From assembly GCA_002633005.1 (NCBI GenBank), contig NMRA01000254.1:238546-302545 (forward strand): a stretch of 64,000 nt of DNA. Direction: 5' to 3'. A program made the position numbers and the translations under genes. The DNA is from Phoronis australis. Lineage: Eukaryota > Phoronida > Phoronidae. Below, piece after piece: positions 36,601 through 49,412 of this stretch. The notes below the pieces were generated by a model. It ran no database searches. It was not told where the DNA came from and saw only the letters and a list, made by a program, of their open reading frames with translations. Within the stretch, counting starts at the first letter, position 1, and each line of letters begins with the position of its first letter.

Positions 36601-37095
36601 TTGGACGTCCCATCTAAAGGTAAGACAGGAGATATACTTAGTGTTAGTAATACCTTTCAATGAAATAGATTACAACTATAATATTGTTACTATTGAAACT
36701 CCTACTTTTCCTTCTACTGCTGCTGTTAGGAATTCTCAGTTTTTGTCCTGCCTACAGGGGTGCTATCGCTTACAACTTACTGGGGACTGCCGTCGTGAAC
36801 GCGCCCAGTGTCCACGTCTTCAAACAGAAATAGTGGAACTTTGTGCGCGGTTCGGCACTGTATGCCTCATCTCATCATTATTTTACTCTATTTTATCTAC
36901 TTGTACTTATTAACGAATGTTTACACTAATTTATTTTATTTATTAATATTTCAATCTTATTGTACATAGCTCTCTGTATTTTACTTCATGTACTTATTTC
37001 CGACTGGGCCCACTTGAAAATCAATGTATTCACTGAAATGGTCACCCAGTCTTTTAAGAGGTTTAAATGAATAAACAAATATTTTCGATAACCGC
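36601..37095 (+). mobile_element. possible 3' end of a non-LTR retrotransposon
   Basis: An open stretch (about 36641-36913) is followed by an AT-rich 3' UTR-like region. This contains a TGGGCCCACTTGAAAAT-type segment and a TGGTCACCCAGT-type segment, and then AATGAATAAAC near 37066. This end structure resembles the tails of some animal LINEs as I remember them. No RT or endonuclease motif is visible, so the assignment is weak. Confidence 0.25.
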
Positions 37096-39945
37096 CTGAA
37101 AGCTTTTATTCCGTTTTTATTATTATGTACTTCGTGTCAGGTAGATGCACACATAATTGGTTCTCTGCTTAAATCGTCGATGTTAACCCGAGGGACTAGT
37201 CTTTAGAATTGTGGACTAGACTTGTTCCCAGTTAGGGGTAGCCGATTTCAATCTCTTCTGACACGTCGTGAAATTACGTAAAGTAACTTCATGTTGTGTA
37301 GGCTCCTACAAAAATGCCCAAATTTTACTAACTTTGGAACATCCTATCAGAGAAATGGCTGGTCAGATTCAAATGAAACTTTCTGATACAATACTTTACG
37401 CATTGTTCTCCTACATGTATATGCTGTTAGAGTTTGCTTTCAAGATTATCCACTTTTATATGAGGGGTTATTATAAATAAATCTTTTATGATTTTCTCGA
37501 AACAATAAAAAGTGGCTTTAAAACGAAAATGGAGGGAAGTTAAAAAAAAATAACAATGCTTTTGTGATTTCATACTGAACATTTGTATGTAATGAAATTC
37601 TTCCAGGTTTTTCAAGGAATTATATCGAAATTGGAATTCCGGTGGAAAACAGACATCACCGACTCCCGCACTTTCAAAACAGCTAATCAGCCCGAAAAAC
37701 ACAAACCTCGGCCTTTATAACACGACCCCAACCTTTAAAATAGATAAGGATCGGACAGGAAACTCGGACATTTTTTTAAATTTTGTGAGACCGTTGTCAG
37801 TAGCCTCAAGCTTTGAGTTAAAGCATCTTCAAGTACTTTCCAGTTGAATTTGATATTGATATGGGACTATGGTTACCATTTCCTGCTCGTGGCTAGGTAT
37901 TGAAATGGGTATGATTTTTGACATGACCGTGGCCCGTCCGTACCCAACACACTTTTTTCGAAGTACTCCATGGTAAATGTTATCGCCAGTAGCTCCGGTC
38001 ATTTTTTTACAACATTGCAACCAAATTTAAAAAAGAAACGGTAAAGAGGAGACTGGTTATAAGCAAAAAACGTCTACCCAAATACAAATCAAGTCGAAAC
38101 TGATCGGACATCCGACTTTCAACCCGGGCACTGGGCCCGAAACGCCAAACAAATCGACCAACTTTCAAGCAAATTGTAAACGATTACATTAAAAACAGAA
38201 AATTCCAATACTACAGCATCTATAAAGAAAATCCATATCTGCTTCTTGCAAAATAGTTATGAAGGCAGATGAAAAATCTCGGATTGAATCCGCCAAATCG
38301 TCCACCACATAAGCACTTGCCATTTCTTATTGTCGAGTACACTGTACACCTCCGCGAGTAAATAAGGTCAACGCTTTATTCGCTAAAGAGATCGGTCATA
38401 TGTTGTCTAAAATTCTCATATAGTAAACAACATATCACATCAGCTATCTTAAGTACGGAGATTTATTTTTCATCAAAATGTGAAATTGATTTATGTCGTA
38501 TGAAAACAAAGCATTTTACAGGTAGTAAGGTACTATTTTCTTGGGACAGAAAATGCAGGAGTGGTCTTTCGGTCCCCGGGTGTCCTGTGCGATCCCAGGG
38601 GCTCCTGTTTTAAAAGTCGGAGTTCATGGTTTTCGGGCTGGTTAGCTATTTTGAGGATGCGAGTCTATTTCGACTCCGGAATATCTGTTTTTCACGGGGT
38701 TCCAATCTCGATGGAACACTTTGTTTTTAGTACCGATGTTTGACTATAAATGTATCTTTCGTTTTTTGCTAAAGCACGTGGTCACGTGACCCAAGTAATG
38801 CCATATTAATAAAAATTCAAACATAAAATTTTAAAGGGCTTCTGGTTTTAGGAAATCTATACTTTTACCGAGTTAAAAGCTATCGTTTTGTAGATATGTG
38901 GCTACATACAACTGTACACAGACTTGTCTTATCGGTAAGGTCCGACAAGGGCACAGAGTAGTCAAATTAACAATTTTATGACTGATTTTTGAAATAGCCA
39001 CGCCGTATTCAAATTCACTATAACACCAGACGGCGATCAGGTCTTTGATGGACAGGCGTTCAGCGCCACCTACAGATCCCATGTAATGGGGACGGGGGGT
39101 TTCAACCAACTGGTATATGTTGTGTGTTTTAAAGCATCTTTCCTGCTATCATAATGCCAACAAATTTCATCTGTTGTGTATTAATGCCTTAAGGAAAAAG
39201 GCCAACAATGGATGAAGGACATCGAAGTTCCCCATAATTCCCACTGACTGAGAAAACGAATCTGCGCCAAAGCCAGTGGATACGGTGGATAAAGCGGGAG
39301 AATTTCTATCATAGCTTGTGTCAGAAATCTAAAATTAGTTAATGAACTTAAACTAATCAAACAAGAGGAGTGGCTGATAGTGGTATTTTTCCTTGGTTTT
39401 TAACTTAATGAACCACTTAGTAAAAATTGAATTTCTCTCCATCAAATCTGAGTTGGGATGAAGCGGAAATCACTTTGGTACTCTCATTACTCTAGAGAGC
39501 GCTACATGAATATGAAAAGTCCCTAATGTCTACGATGTTGCTTGGCAGCTATATCAAATGTGTTTTAATGTCACTCTCTATAGTTTCCTTGTGTTACTAG
39601 CTTCCCTCCGAATAATAATAATAATAACACATAAAATTGTGTTATGCCTATTCACACAAGCTGTGCAACTGATACGACAGTCAGCTCAGTGAGTTTCTAA
39701 ATAAGGAGGCAATAATAACCTGGCAATAATTATTATTAGTTTACTCTACGTCCGCTGCGTGTTTCCGTCCACTTGAAAGAAGCGAAGAGACGTAGAAGGA
39801 ACTGTTCAAACACTTTGTGGCAAACAAGTGGAAGATGAACCCGAACGGTGAAAACATTTGATTTAAACCAAGACTGCTGCTATAAGATTGATTTCAATTT
39901 GTCTCTCCTCACTGGAGATTTAGCGAGATTTCCGGGCTTAAGGCT
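37096..39945. other. unrecognised DNA
   Basis: Contains a GC-rich stretch at about 38570-38640 and an (AAT)n run at about 39609-39627. No gene was recognised on either strand. Confidence 0.5.
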
Positions 39946-39955
39946 GTCACTGTTT

Positions 39956-40529
39956 CTCGCTGGTTCCCTGCGTGCCGCTAGGTGGGGCGGTAGCCGCGCC
40001 AGCACGCAGGTATCACTTAAATTTCCTCTGTAAATTTTTTTACACCGGAGTTTCTGATTGGCTAGTCGATTCGTCAACAGGCAGCGCTTTGCGCAAACAA
40101 ACTGGCATGGCTGATGGACTGAAGTGTAAATGTGGTCTGTTGTACAGACAAACCGGTGCTTAAAATTATGTTCAGGAAATGTGAAGCCTAGAAATTGTGA
40201 TTGAGCCTTTTCGGAATGCATCTTTCTACTGTCGATGACTTTTGTTTACGATAGTGTCTTTATACAGTATGAATAACACACCGTAATATGTGTTTATTGT
40301 GCATGTATGTGCTTCAAGCACGGGGCTATTAAACATCACTGCACAAACGAAATAGTTGCTGCGACGCCACTTGCATGACAAGGCTAAAATCATTCACAGT
40401 CTGCCATTTTTTTCACGGTGTTGTAAAGCTAACCAATGACTGCCAAGATTACATCGACCAATGCTAAAGCGCGTGCCACTGCGTGATACCTGCGTGCTGG
40501 CTGGGCTAAGCACGCAGGGAACCAGCGAG
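39956..40529. mobile_element. MITE with 20-bp perfect TIRs and 10-bp TSD, copy 1
   Basis: The 574-bp element begins CTCGCTGGTTCCCTGCGTGC and ends with the exact reverse complement. It is flanked by a direct repeat, GTCACTGTTT, at 39946-39955 and 40530-40539. A second inner block (CCAGCACGCAGGTATCAC on the left, its complement on the right) extends the inverted-repeat structure. It has no transposase ORF. The 10-bp TSD suggests a Mutator-like family, which typically makes 9-11 bp duplications; that is inference. Confidence 0.9.
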
Positions 40530-40902
40530 GTCACTGTTTGTGCGCCAGAACAAGCTGAGTAAAATACGTGGTCTTACAGTGCACGTTATGTCTTAGACTC
40601 AAATACTCATGACTTGTCCGTTATTCCCAGGCCTAAAAATCTCTTTGTATATTAGTAAATCTGAAACTTAACCCTGGCTGTCCCAGACTTGGCCCAGGGT
40701 CTAATGCCCGCAATTGAAATCGTGCTTGAAGTATTTTTTCATTCTCTGTTCTATTTCTAAAAGGACAGTGTCGTTTTTGGAGATTAGTACTAAATTATAC
40801 TTTTGAAACTATTAGCTCTGATTAGAGCTATAGAACACAAAAACCTTGGTGTTTATGTGACGGTATTACAAATCGCTAGTTAATGCTGATGTGTGCTCTA
40901 AT

Positions 40903-40984
40903 TAATCGAGTGAGATTTAACTCAGCCAGCAGAGCGTTTGGCTGCGACTACGAAAGCTTCCGTTTCGAATCCACGCTGGGGCTG
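40903..40984 (+). repeat. tRNA-derived SINE head
   Basis: The sequence has an A-box-like AACTCAGCCAGCAGAG and, about 30 bases later, a near-canonical B box, GTTTCGAATCC, followed by ACGCTGGGGC. A shorter relative with GTTTGGCTGCGAC lies at 41592-41648. The acceptor stem does not close well, so a functional tRNA is unlikely. Confidence 0.5.
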
Positions 40985-41019
40985 TTCTCAGACAATTAAT
41001 TTCCCTGATAATGGCACTT

Positions 41020-41320
41020 TATATACACTCAAAACAAAATATTCTGTGTTCGAGTATATTATGCTTTAAGCAGGTAAGTGTCATGTTCAAATTTGCACTT
41101 GATGACCCCTTTATTCGAGTTACAAACCCGAGTATAACCTACAAATCTCACGTGAAGATTTGAGACGTCTTGTTCAGACTCGAATTTACAGCTTTTATGC
41201 TTGGGTCATCAAGTGCAATTAGACAGTCATTCATGTAAACTTCACCAAGGAATAATGAACAACTATCGAGTGTAGAATGGAAGTGGCAACCCTAATTATG
41301 AATTCGAATTCTAAAACAAA
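41020..41320. mobile_element. MITE, TCGAGT-rich family, copy 2
   Basis: Relative of the copies in WD40 intron 1 and in the retrotransposon gag. TGTGTTCGAGTATATTATG, ATGTTCAAATTTGCACTTG, ATGACCCCTTTATTCGAG, TTCAGACTCGAATTTACAG and GGGTCATCAAGTGCAA follow in the family order. CACTTGATGACCC and GGGTCATCAAGTG are perfect complements, so the element folds back on itself. Confidence 0.65.
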
Positions 41321-41591
41321 TATTAGAGCATTGCTTTATTATGGTGATTTTAAGGGACATGATCGATTTTAAGGCCGAAAAACGTTTTTTTTTTGGGTGG
41401 AATTGCTGTTGGGTGGTATGGATTTCTTGAAGTAATTAGTTTTGACCAGAGCTATTAAACAATAAAATACATGAACGATGTGGTTTTGTGATTATATTTC
41501 AAATTGCCAATTCATACCGTTGTCTGTCAGATATTCGCTATACTCAGGGCCGACGATTTTACCTGTTAACTATGCTCAAAATACTCTCCTG

Positions 41592-41648
41592 ATTTATCGA
41601 GTGGCAGTTTGGCTGCGACCTAGGAGGTCCCAGGGTCCATTCCATAGC
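41592..41648 (+). repeat. tRNA-derived SINE head, partial
   Basis: Shares ATCGAGTG, then GTTTGGCTGCGAC, with 40903-40984, then reads AGGAGGTCCCAGGGTCCATTCC in place of the B box, which is degenerate here. Confidence 0.4.
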
Positions 41649-42858
41649 TTACATGTACCTCTATAAAACTGGTTTATGGTCTTGGAGAAAACGGACAGAT
41701 CGTTATTGTTATAGTCTATGCCTGGTTCATCAACTGACCTCCAGCCAAACAACATGGAACTATCATTCTTTTTCAACATCAGAAAAACGTTCAATTTGAG
41801 TAAGGAGCGGATTGGAGACCAACTCCAAACCGGAAAAGGCCTCATTCAAAAGTTTGTTTCTGACTGAAAGCGCGTGCTGCAGGCTTAAGGGCGCTGCCAT
41901 TACCTACATGTAAGGCCAAGATTAGTTGGCGAAAAATACTCCCGAGGATATTCGCAGAGAAACTATATCTTTTCAGGAAGAACCCTAAGTGTGAGCTATG
42001 ACTGTTTTTGCAATTAATTTCACCAGTAAATCCATTTTAATTTACCTGCAATATTGTGAGTGTTCAACGAATTAGTGATATGATTACTAACGTGGCCGAC
42101 AGGAAGCCTTTATGAGCGCTAATTTCAATGTCGTCGTATAAAAATTCCAAACCGATCACTGTGAAATTTTTATGTGACGGCAGATCAGACGTTTGACTGA
42201 GGTGTAAAACAGCAAAATATGCCGTGTTTCCGATTTTGTTGCAAATTGCCAGTCAATCGAAATCGAGGCAGCTGGGTAGCAAATTTCTCAAGAAAGCCAG
42301 AGTTTGTGACCATTTTGAAAAGCAAATTCAGGGCGTGCCATAAATCAGTGTAAATCCATTTCGACTACATCTATGTACATCTTGAGCAGGAATTTCTCAG
42401 TGTGAATGCCTATCTGTTAATTTGTTCGATGCTAGAAGTTTAGGGGCGAATGTTCGAACGGTACTGAGTGAGGAGACATTTAGATGCCTAGTTCTAATCT
42501 GATACCTACTTGTCTAGCCCGTTTCATCGCAAGACAATGGCACGAAAGTAGAACGGACTATCCCTAAAAAGGATTTTTACTGATGCTTAGCGAAACGTAA
42601 CCGTGAACATGAGTACACTGCATTTACTTACTCTCTGCACTCTGGCAAAAAGAAAATTGTACTACATTATTTTTATTCTAAACCATGTGGGCAAAACGTC
42701 ACGAGTCACGACATCATAGAGTGGATATGTCATTCTCAACTACAGCTTGACCCAAGGGCGGTGTCGAACTCAAGACCCGTGCGTCTGTAGCCTAAAGTAC
42801 TTCTTGCAAACTCATTGATCTCGATTTCAGCTTGAGTCTGGCAGACAACGGATGGAAT

Positions 42859-43433
42859 CTCGCTGGTTCCCTGCGTGCCGCTAGGTGGGGCGGTAGCCGC
42901 GCCAGCACGCAGGTATCACTTAATTTTCCTCGGTAAATTTTTTTACACCGGCGTTTCTGATTGGCTAGTCGAATTCTCAACAGGCAGCGCTTTACGCAAA
43001 TAACTGGCATGACTGATGGACTGAAGTGTAAATGTGGTCTGTTGTTCAGACAAATCGGTGCTTAAAATTTATGTTCAGGAAATGTGAAGCCTAGAAATTG
43101 TGATTGCGCCTTTACGGAATGCATCTTTCTACTGTCGATGACTTTTGTTTACGATAGTGTCCTGTATTCATACAGTATGAATAACACACCGATTAAATCG
43201 GCCAGATATGTGCTTCAAGCACGCGGCTATTAAACATCACTGCAGAAACGAAATAGTTCAGTGCTGCGACGCCACTTGCATGACAAGGCTAAAAATCGTT
43301 CAGTCCGCCATTTTTTTACGGTGTTGTAAAGCTAACCAATGACTGCCGAGATTACATCGACCAATGTTAAAGCGCGTGCCATTGCGTGATACCTGCGTGC
43401 TGGCTGGGGCTGAGCACGCAGGGAACCAGCGAG
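42859..43433. mobile_element. MITE with 20-bp perfect TIRs and 10-bp TSD, copy 2
   Basis: 575-bp copy of the 39956-40529 element, in the same orientation and with the same perfect 20-bp ends. The flanks are CGGATGGAAT (42849-42858) and CGGAGGGAAT (43434-43443), a 10-bp duplication with one later change. Internal sequence is closely similar throughout, with small indels near the middle. Confidence 0.9.
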
Positions 43434-43443
43434 CGGAGGGAAT

Positions 43444-45506
43444 AAGCGATTTGAACTCAAATCACAAAAACTCAACGGATTTTATTGTTTTTCTACTGCA
43501 GCTTTGATCAAAGCTATAACTCCAAGAAGTTTATGCTATGTAGCTGTACCGCCCCAAAATGCGTTTTTCGGCCGCAAAACCGACAACGTGCCGTTTAAGG
43601 AGAAATCAGCCGTTTTTTGATGTTACCCATGCAGTCTAGTTTTGCTTTCCGTGTTACTTACAGTTTCCTCGGTGTTTGCGTCCTACCATGGAACAATAGA
43701 AAGGGACGTACCGGTACACGGCCCAACATACGGAACATGTGTTTGTTCTGCATTCAAACCGGTTCAGCAAGCACGAACAACCAACACACACTGTGCATTC
43801 AGCATCTAATCGTAGGGCATCGTCTTTGGTCAATTGGAGTGAATACAGAACCAAGATGCAGCCCCTTTGCTAGACCGTTTACGTACAGTGTACTAACGTC
43901 TCTGTTGCTCCACGGATAATGGGGCTACAGTTATTCAAACAAGCATCTGCATTTTCACTAAGGGTAACATGAAAACGGTTGCTTTCCCCTTAAACATCCA
44001 TGTTTTTGTTTCAGAAATAAACATAAGACATAAAGGATATTGTTCATCCGACGACTGCGTGGTTTGCATAATTATAGGATGCGCCCAATTCACGTCAAAT
44101 ATAAAAAGGTCTCACTCATCGAAAGATATGACGAGAAGTGAAAATTGCACACCTTTACTTAGTAACGTTTTAAATGTTATTGTTTCGTAGAGACATGTTT
44201 TTATAACATGTTCACTGCCATTTAACAATAGTCACGGTTCTGTTGGAGAAAAAATGTATTTGAAGTTGTTTTCAAGGCTGAAAGAATTCCTTTCTTGCTG
44301 AAACGGAATCATATGGACATACTTTGTACTGCATTGGTTTGCGTTTGAACGTTTTATGGGATTTTGAAATAAAATGAATAGAAAAGAGTCTTGAATGCTC
44401 TGCCATGAACGTTTGGAACGCATTTAAAAATCTGTATTAGCATTTTGTATGTTTAATGTTATAAAAATTACCTTGGTTTCAGAAATGTTAGAGAACAAGA
44501 ATTATGACCAGCCATTAGCGATTCATTTGTGTAGAAAATTTAAATTCACTTCAATGACATAAATAAATAGAACACTGTGTGCACATTTTTTTGCATTGTT
44601 ATTCGAGTGTTACCTCATATGCGCATGTGTGTGCCCATGCGTCAAGTTGATTCTGTACTGCTCAAAGTCAGGCGCATGCGCGGGTATGCGAGAATTTGTT
44701 TCGAATGTATGTTAAACTTGAACTATCCATGGTAAATGTATTAACGTTAATCTTCAATTTCAAATTTTGACATTGAATTTAATTGTTAAGTTACTGAAAG
44801 TTGCGTTACAATCTGTCGATCGTGTTTTACACGATTAATCGGAAGACGCACCATGCTTAATTTACTGTTCTCCAAAATGCTGATAAATTTTTTTTTTTAA
44901 ATCTTCCGCCTTTCCATGAGGGGCTAACGAATTAAGCATTTTGTGATTTTCATGCGCAAAAATAAAACTTGTATTATATTCTAGATGACTGTAAAAGAGG
45001 TTTTGAGATCTCATTTTTAGCAATTATATCTACTAAGTTTAATCCTGTTATTGATACTGTAATTGTCTTATGAGCTGTAACTTTCTTTTTTGTTAAATTT
45101 CATTATAAAAATAGTCACGAGATCCAATGAATGATTGATTCCTAAAAAGCCAAAATAGAATATTGAGAGATTTCCTTCTTTCTGAAAATATATACTGGTT
45201 TAACATCTGTAACTATGTAGATATTTGGCTAAATATGGCTCAATGTGGTTAAATAGCTGACAATAACCTTTAAAGTGCATCCCGTACGCACATGCGCAGT
45301 ACCTAGATTGTACATAGCGGTCAACAGATTTTTACCAAGGTGGCTATGGGAAATTGCCAGGATATTAAAGCTAATTCCGCTGCAGCTCTAATGAGTAGGC
45401 TCATGGGACGTGCAGTTGAGCGTAAAGTCTAATGGTCATCTTTTACAAGTTTCTGTTTGAATGAGCTTTAATTATTTCCACTGCAGTGTCAATCAACGCA
45501 GCATTA
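43444..45506. other. intergenic or 5' flank of the opsin locus
   Basis: No exon was recognised. A CTTTAATTATTTCCACTGCAG acceptor-like sequence ends at 45486, so a 5' UTR exon may lie upstream. CGCATGCGC-type motifs occur at about 44668-44695. Confidence 0.4.
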
Positions 45507-47235
45507 ATGATAAAGATTACGTCTGATTTTACAGAAATGTATAACATATCGACCAACCAATCATCAGCTATAGATCTGAAGTACGTGTCGAAACTTCAGC
45601 CCTTTGAAGATATCATCATTGGCGTATATACCATACTGTTAGGTAGGTTAATCGAACGTTCAAGGGAAGGTACTGTATGGAAATCGTCTTCGTTACGTTA
45701 TTTTTATCAGAACACAACGTTTCGGATCTATTCGGGTTTACACGTGCTCGTGCGCTGTAACACCTCGGATGTGAAATAACCTTCGCCCAGTTTCACTGAG
45801 AACATGAAAAAGGAATGTAAGACATTCTTCTGGCACACAATAAGACTGTAAACACATCGGCCTCTAGCAAGACACATGTATTGTTGCTGCCTACTCTCAG
45901 TTTTTTTTTTTCTGAAGCTGCAAAAATCTCCTTAAAAGCAACTTTTTTATTTGGTTATTGTGAACCTCTTTGAATTTCTTCAACCGAAAAACATCAAACA
46001 GTTTAAACCGTTCTGGTGTCAAAACCACCAACATTCTTCACAGCCGTGTTTGGTTTTCCAGACCAACCTCTTCGGGTTCTTATACTTTGTTTGAATTGAA
46101 ATTGGCAAGGGCAAGTCGCGTGGAACACCCTTGACGACCATTCTGTATTGGCGACCTGAACTAACCCACCTTGACAAAAAATGTAACGGGTCTGGTCTGA
46201 CGGAATCACGACTTTTGTTCTAGAAACCATGATTTTATCAACACGAGACCGATTTTATTACGACAAATGGACCAAAGCGTATAGGCAGAATCAATTTCCC
46301 GTTCAAAGTCGTCCAATTCGCAAATTTGCGTGCTGTGTGTAACATGAATGTTTTTTGTAATATTGAAATACCAATCATTAAGAATCATTTGTGATCGTAT
46401 ATGACTTCGTGGGTGGTCTTTCTGCTTGCCCGCCAGATATTAAAAACCAACCTTTTCCTACTTTGAGAATGTTAGTTAATTGTTATGTTAGAAAAGCAAT
46501 AAAATGTGGTTCGACTAATGTACTGCTGCCAGTTTTCGAAGAGAACACAACAGAAAAAGTATCAGAAAGGAACAGGATAGCTTGAAAAGGTGATCTCGAG
46601 ATTTACAACCTTATGGACAAGAAAACTTATTTTAGAGTTAAAGTGGAACTAATTCGTTATCTCTGTGAGTGCTAGGCCAAATTAATTAGAAACACAACAT
46701 GTAGCGATAATCTGAATACGACGTCGGTTGAAAATTGCCAAATGTTTTTAAGAACGAGTTTTGTGTCGAAAATGATCCACCGTAAATCACGTGTCCGCAT
46801 GATGCGGGCTATGTGAGCCCCCAAGGCACGTCATTAGTGCAAAGGTCACCTATTTGCAGATTTTTTTGTTTTCCATATTGACAAGTTGTCAATGAATATA
46901 ACTACTGCACTTTGTTTAGCGTAGATTATGTTCAAATAGTCTTGTCGTTTAGTTCTTGCTATACATGCACATTAATAGTTAGGAGCATGCAAATAAATTT
47001 TTAATACAATGTATTAATCGTTACAGTAGCTCTTTCTTATTCTAACACTCAGGTGTTGAATCAGGGGTGATGAACCTGCTAGTATTTGGTGTCATGTTCG
47101 CAAGACGAAAGTTCATCAAACCTCAAGACGTATTGGTCATCAACCTCTCCGTAGCGGACATGGGTATCGTGTTCAGCACGTTTCACATGATGGCTACGTC
47201 CGCGTTCAACCACAAATGGACATACGGAGACACAG
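45507..47235 (+). CDS. opsin, first two coding exons (N-terminus to start of ECL1), 3' partial; tetraopsin or neuropsin-like
   Basis: Exons 45507-45642 and 47053-47235 join in phase 1 (CTGTTAG|GTAGGT donor, AACACTCAG acceptor) to one frame; the second ends ACACAG|GTAAGA, also phase 1. Opsins are seven-transmembrane, retinal-binding GPCRs. The N-terminus has two glycosylation sequons (NIS, NQS). KLQPFEDIIIGVYTILLG starts TM1 and GVMNLLVFGVMF holds the conserved Asn1.50. ARRKFIKPQDVLVINLSVAD gives ICL1 and TM2 with Asp2.50, and FNHKWTYGDTG leads to the expected Cys3.25 just beyond the exon. The SKL-P-D word before TM1 and the KPQD loop recall Opn5-type opsins; this subtype is inference. The ATG at 45507 is the first in frame after an acceptor-like site. 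Exons for TM3-TM7, including the Schiff-base lysine, were not found downstream. The second exon lies between inverted-repeat arms. Confidence 0.8.
46670..46990. repeat. left arm of a ~4.3-kb inverted repeat around opsin exon 2
   Basis: The reverse complement of this segment matches 50609-50988 in order: GCATGCTCCTAA, AGAACTAAAC or GGAACTAAAC, AGTGCAGT, ACTTGTCAAT, GGTGACCTTTGCACTA, GGCTCAC, CCCGCATCATG, then AAAACTCGTTCTTAAAAACA and TTTTTCTAACTAATTTG-like ends. It lies in the opsin intron, 63 bases before exon 2. Confidence 0.8.
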
Positions 47236-48287
47236 GTAAGAACATCCTTTCAAAATTAGAGTAGGGAGTGAAGTTAAGCAACGGTTGTTTATTTTGAACT
47301 TACGTGCATGTACCGAAATATTACGCATGTGGCACAGGTTTTTTCATGAGATGAAAACGAGGTCTGTTAAAGAATTTACCGTCAGTTGGTACAACTGGCG
47401 CGGTCGGTGTATGAATTTCGAGAGGAATAGTGTTAAGAATGGCCACGTCGTTCATACTGTAGGTACAACATTGGATAGTGCGACAAAGCAGTTACATGTA
47501 GGTCATGCCCAACAGAATTACCATTGCGAAGTCTCACAAGCCACAGGCGCTCGCATGCAGCGACACAACCACAAAGGAACCTGATTCGAAGTCTTTGGGT
47601 CTTTTCATAAATTACTAACCTGTCCGCTGAGCTCCATTCAGATGTCAGAGGCTCTATTCCGAGGCTAGTATAGCTTACACTGTATGTGTTGATTTGCACC
47701 ATAGTTCATGGGAAGATTATGGGTGTTTCCGACTTTAAACATACTGCCAGTCCCTGAAACTCCTATCGTTTTTGAATGAAATTACAGCAATCGAATATCG
47801 AGCATCACCCCTGCCGATACCGGAAATTACCGACGCAATAACCCATCGCTATTCTTAGTTTCTGCGAATGGCCGGGTACATAATCTCTTCGCTTCTATAG
47901 CCTGTTCCACACTATCTGTGTATCGGTTCTTGCCTGCGCATGGTAGCGTTTCATTTACGACAAAGCTGCATTTCGAACTTCCAGTAGTCGTATTCACCGA
48001 CAAACACACGAGTAATACAGTCGACGCCTCAATAAAGAGCCAATATGGGGACACAGCAATTTCATTTCGATTCGCTTATTCATGTCAATTGAAGTCATTT
48101 GGAACTGGATTGCAAGCATAATGACGATACAGGGGGCTTGGAGTGCGTTAGCAAATTAACTGCAACACTTTTGCAAACATAGAATCGACAATCAAATAGT
48201 CAACCAGGCGACAAAAATGTCGGTTTTACAATCCGCAGACACGGAAAGATGAGCTGTGAATTAGCTTGATGTTGCTTTTCGATTCAG

Positions 48288-49412
48288 CCACAGGCGCTTG
48301 GGTTTATCGCAAATGACGTCAATCAATAATATATATAAGAAAACATAAAGGTTGGACACTTAAACTTTGCCAAGCCGAGGATCCCAACTCAACCGTCCAA
48401 AATCCAAATAAAATCTGCGTGCACCTCCCTCAGTCTGGTGTTGCATAAACCTTCGAAGCCTTATCTTTCCTAGATCCCATTAACTGTCTTCGTGAGTGGT
48501 GAATTGGCGATGGAATTTCCAAAACAATCTCAAAACTCTGAATTCAAGGACCTGAAATAGTAAATATGGCGGATTTCAGTTGTGCTTCAACTTGTACGCC
48601 TGTCGTAGGTGAAACTTCGAGTTTGAGCAAGCAACCTATATTTCAAGTTCAATAATTCTAATCCAAAACTCAACTAATTGAGAATGTTAAAGTTAGTATT
48701 TTAATGATTATTTGTAACTTTATTCCACTGACGGCTCATTTTAGCCCTTAACTTAGAACTTTATTACATAAACTGGCGAATCTTGTTTCTCATCTTGACA
48801 TCACGCACTTTTTTGATTGAAGCACAGCACACACTCGGCCAGGAAACGCAGTCCGTGCAAGTATTACAATGCGCGTGGCCGACGAGTTAACTCAATGGTT
48901 TTGGCCAAAAGTAAAACCTTCATAAGAAATCACAGTACACAAAAACTTCGCACATCAATACAGTATCAGGATAATTTATATTTGACACAAATATGTGAGT
49001 AATTACATTTATTTGGCAATAAAGTGCTCTCTGCTTCTCATGATCAAGTAGTCGAGGGATTGACGATGAAAGCCGCGCGAAATTAGACTTAGATTTAGCT
49101 CGGGAGCGTCCGTTAACTTAAAAACCCGGATGTGCGAAGACCGTCTGCCATGACATCACGGAATCACTTCCTTGAATTTGTGATTTTGGCATTTTTTTGG
49201 CATTTTTGTAGCCAAATCACCACTCGAAGGCAATTTGAAGAGATCGAATGGAAGAAAGTATTCTAAGAGTTGTCCGATGCTAATTTCGTAGAGTTCCATG
49301 CACATTTGAGTAGAAAATTCTGAGCAAACAGATTTCGAGTGTCCAACCTTTATGTTTTCTTATATATATATTATTGAGTGACGTCATTTGCGATAAACCC
49401 AAGCGCCTGTGG
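48288..49412. mobile_element. 1,125-bp foldback DNA transposon with 6-bp TSD
   Basis: Terminal inverted repeats of about 75 bp run from CCACAGGCGCTTGGGTTTAT at the left to the complement at the right, differing by one base and a TA unit. Weaker inverted similarity continues inward for over 200 bases (GAGTGGTGAATTGGC against its complement). Direct repeats ATTCAG at 48282-48287 and 49413-49418 flank it. No transposase is visible. A 6-bp TSD is unusual; IS3EU- and Dada-type elements are candidates, as inference only. Confidence 0.85.

Larger units (their letters stand above)
40540..42848. other. spacer between the two 575-bp MITEs; SINE heads and a MITE
   Basis: Besides the tRNA-like segments at 40903-40984 and 41592-41648 and the MITE at 41020-41320, this stretch has no recognisable gene. 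Confidence 0.5.
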
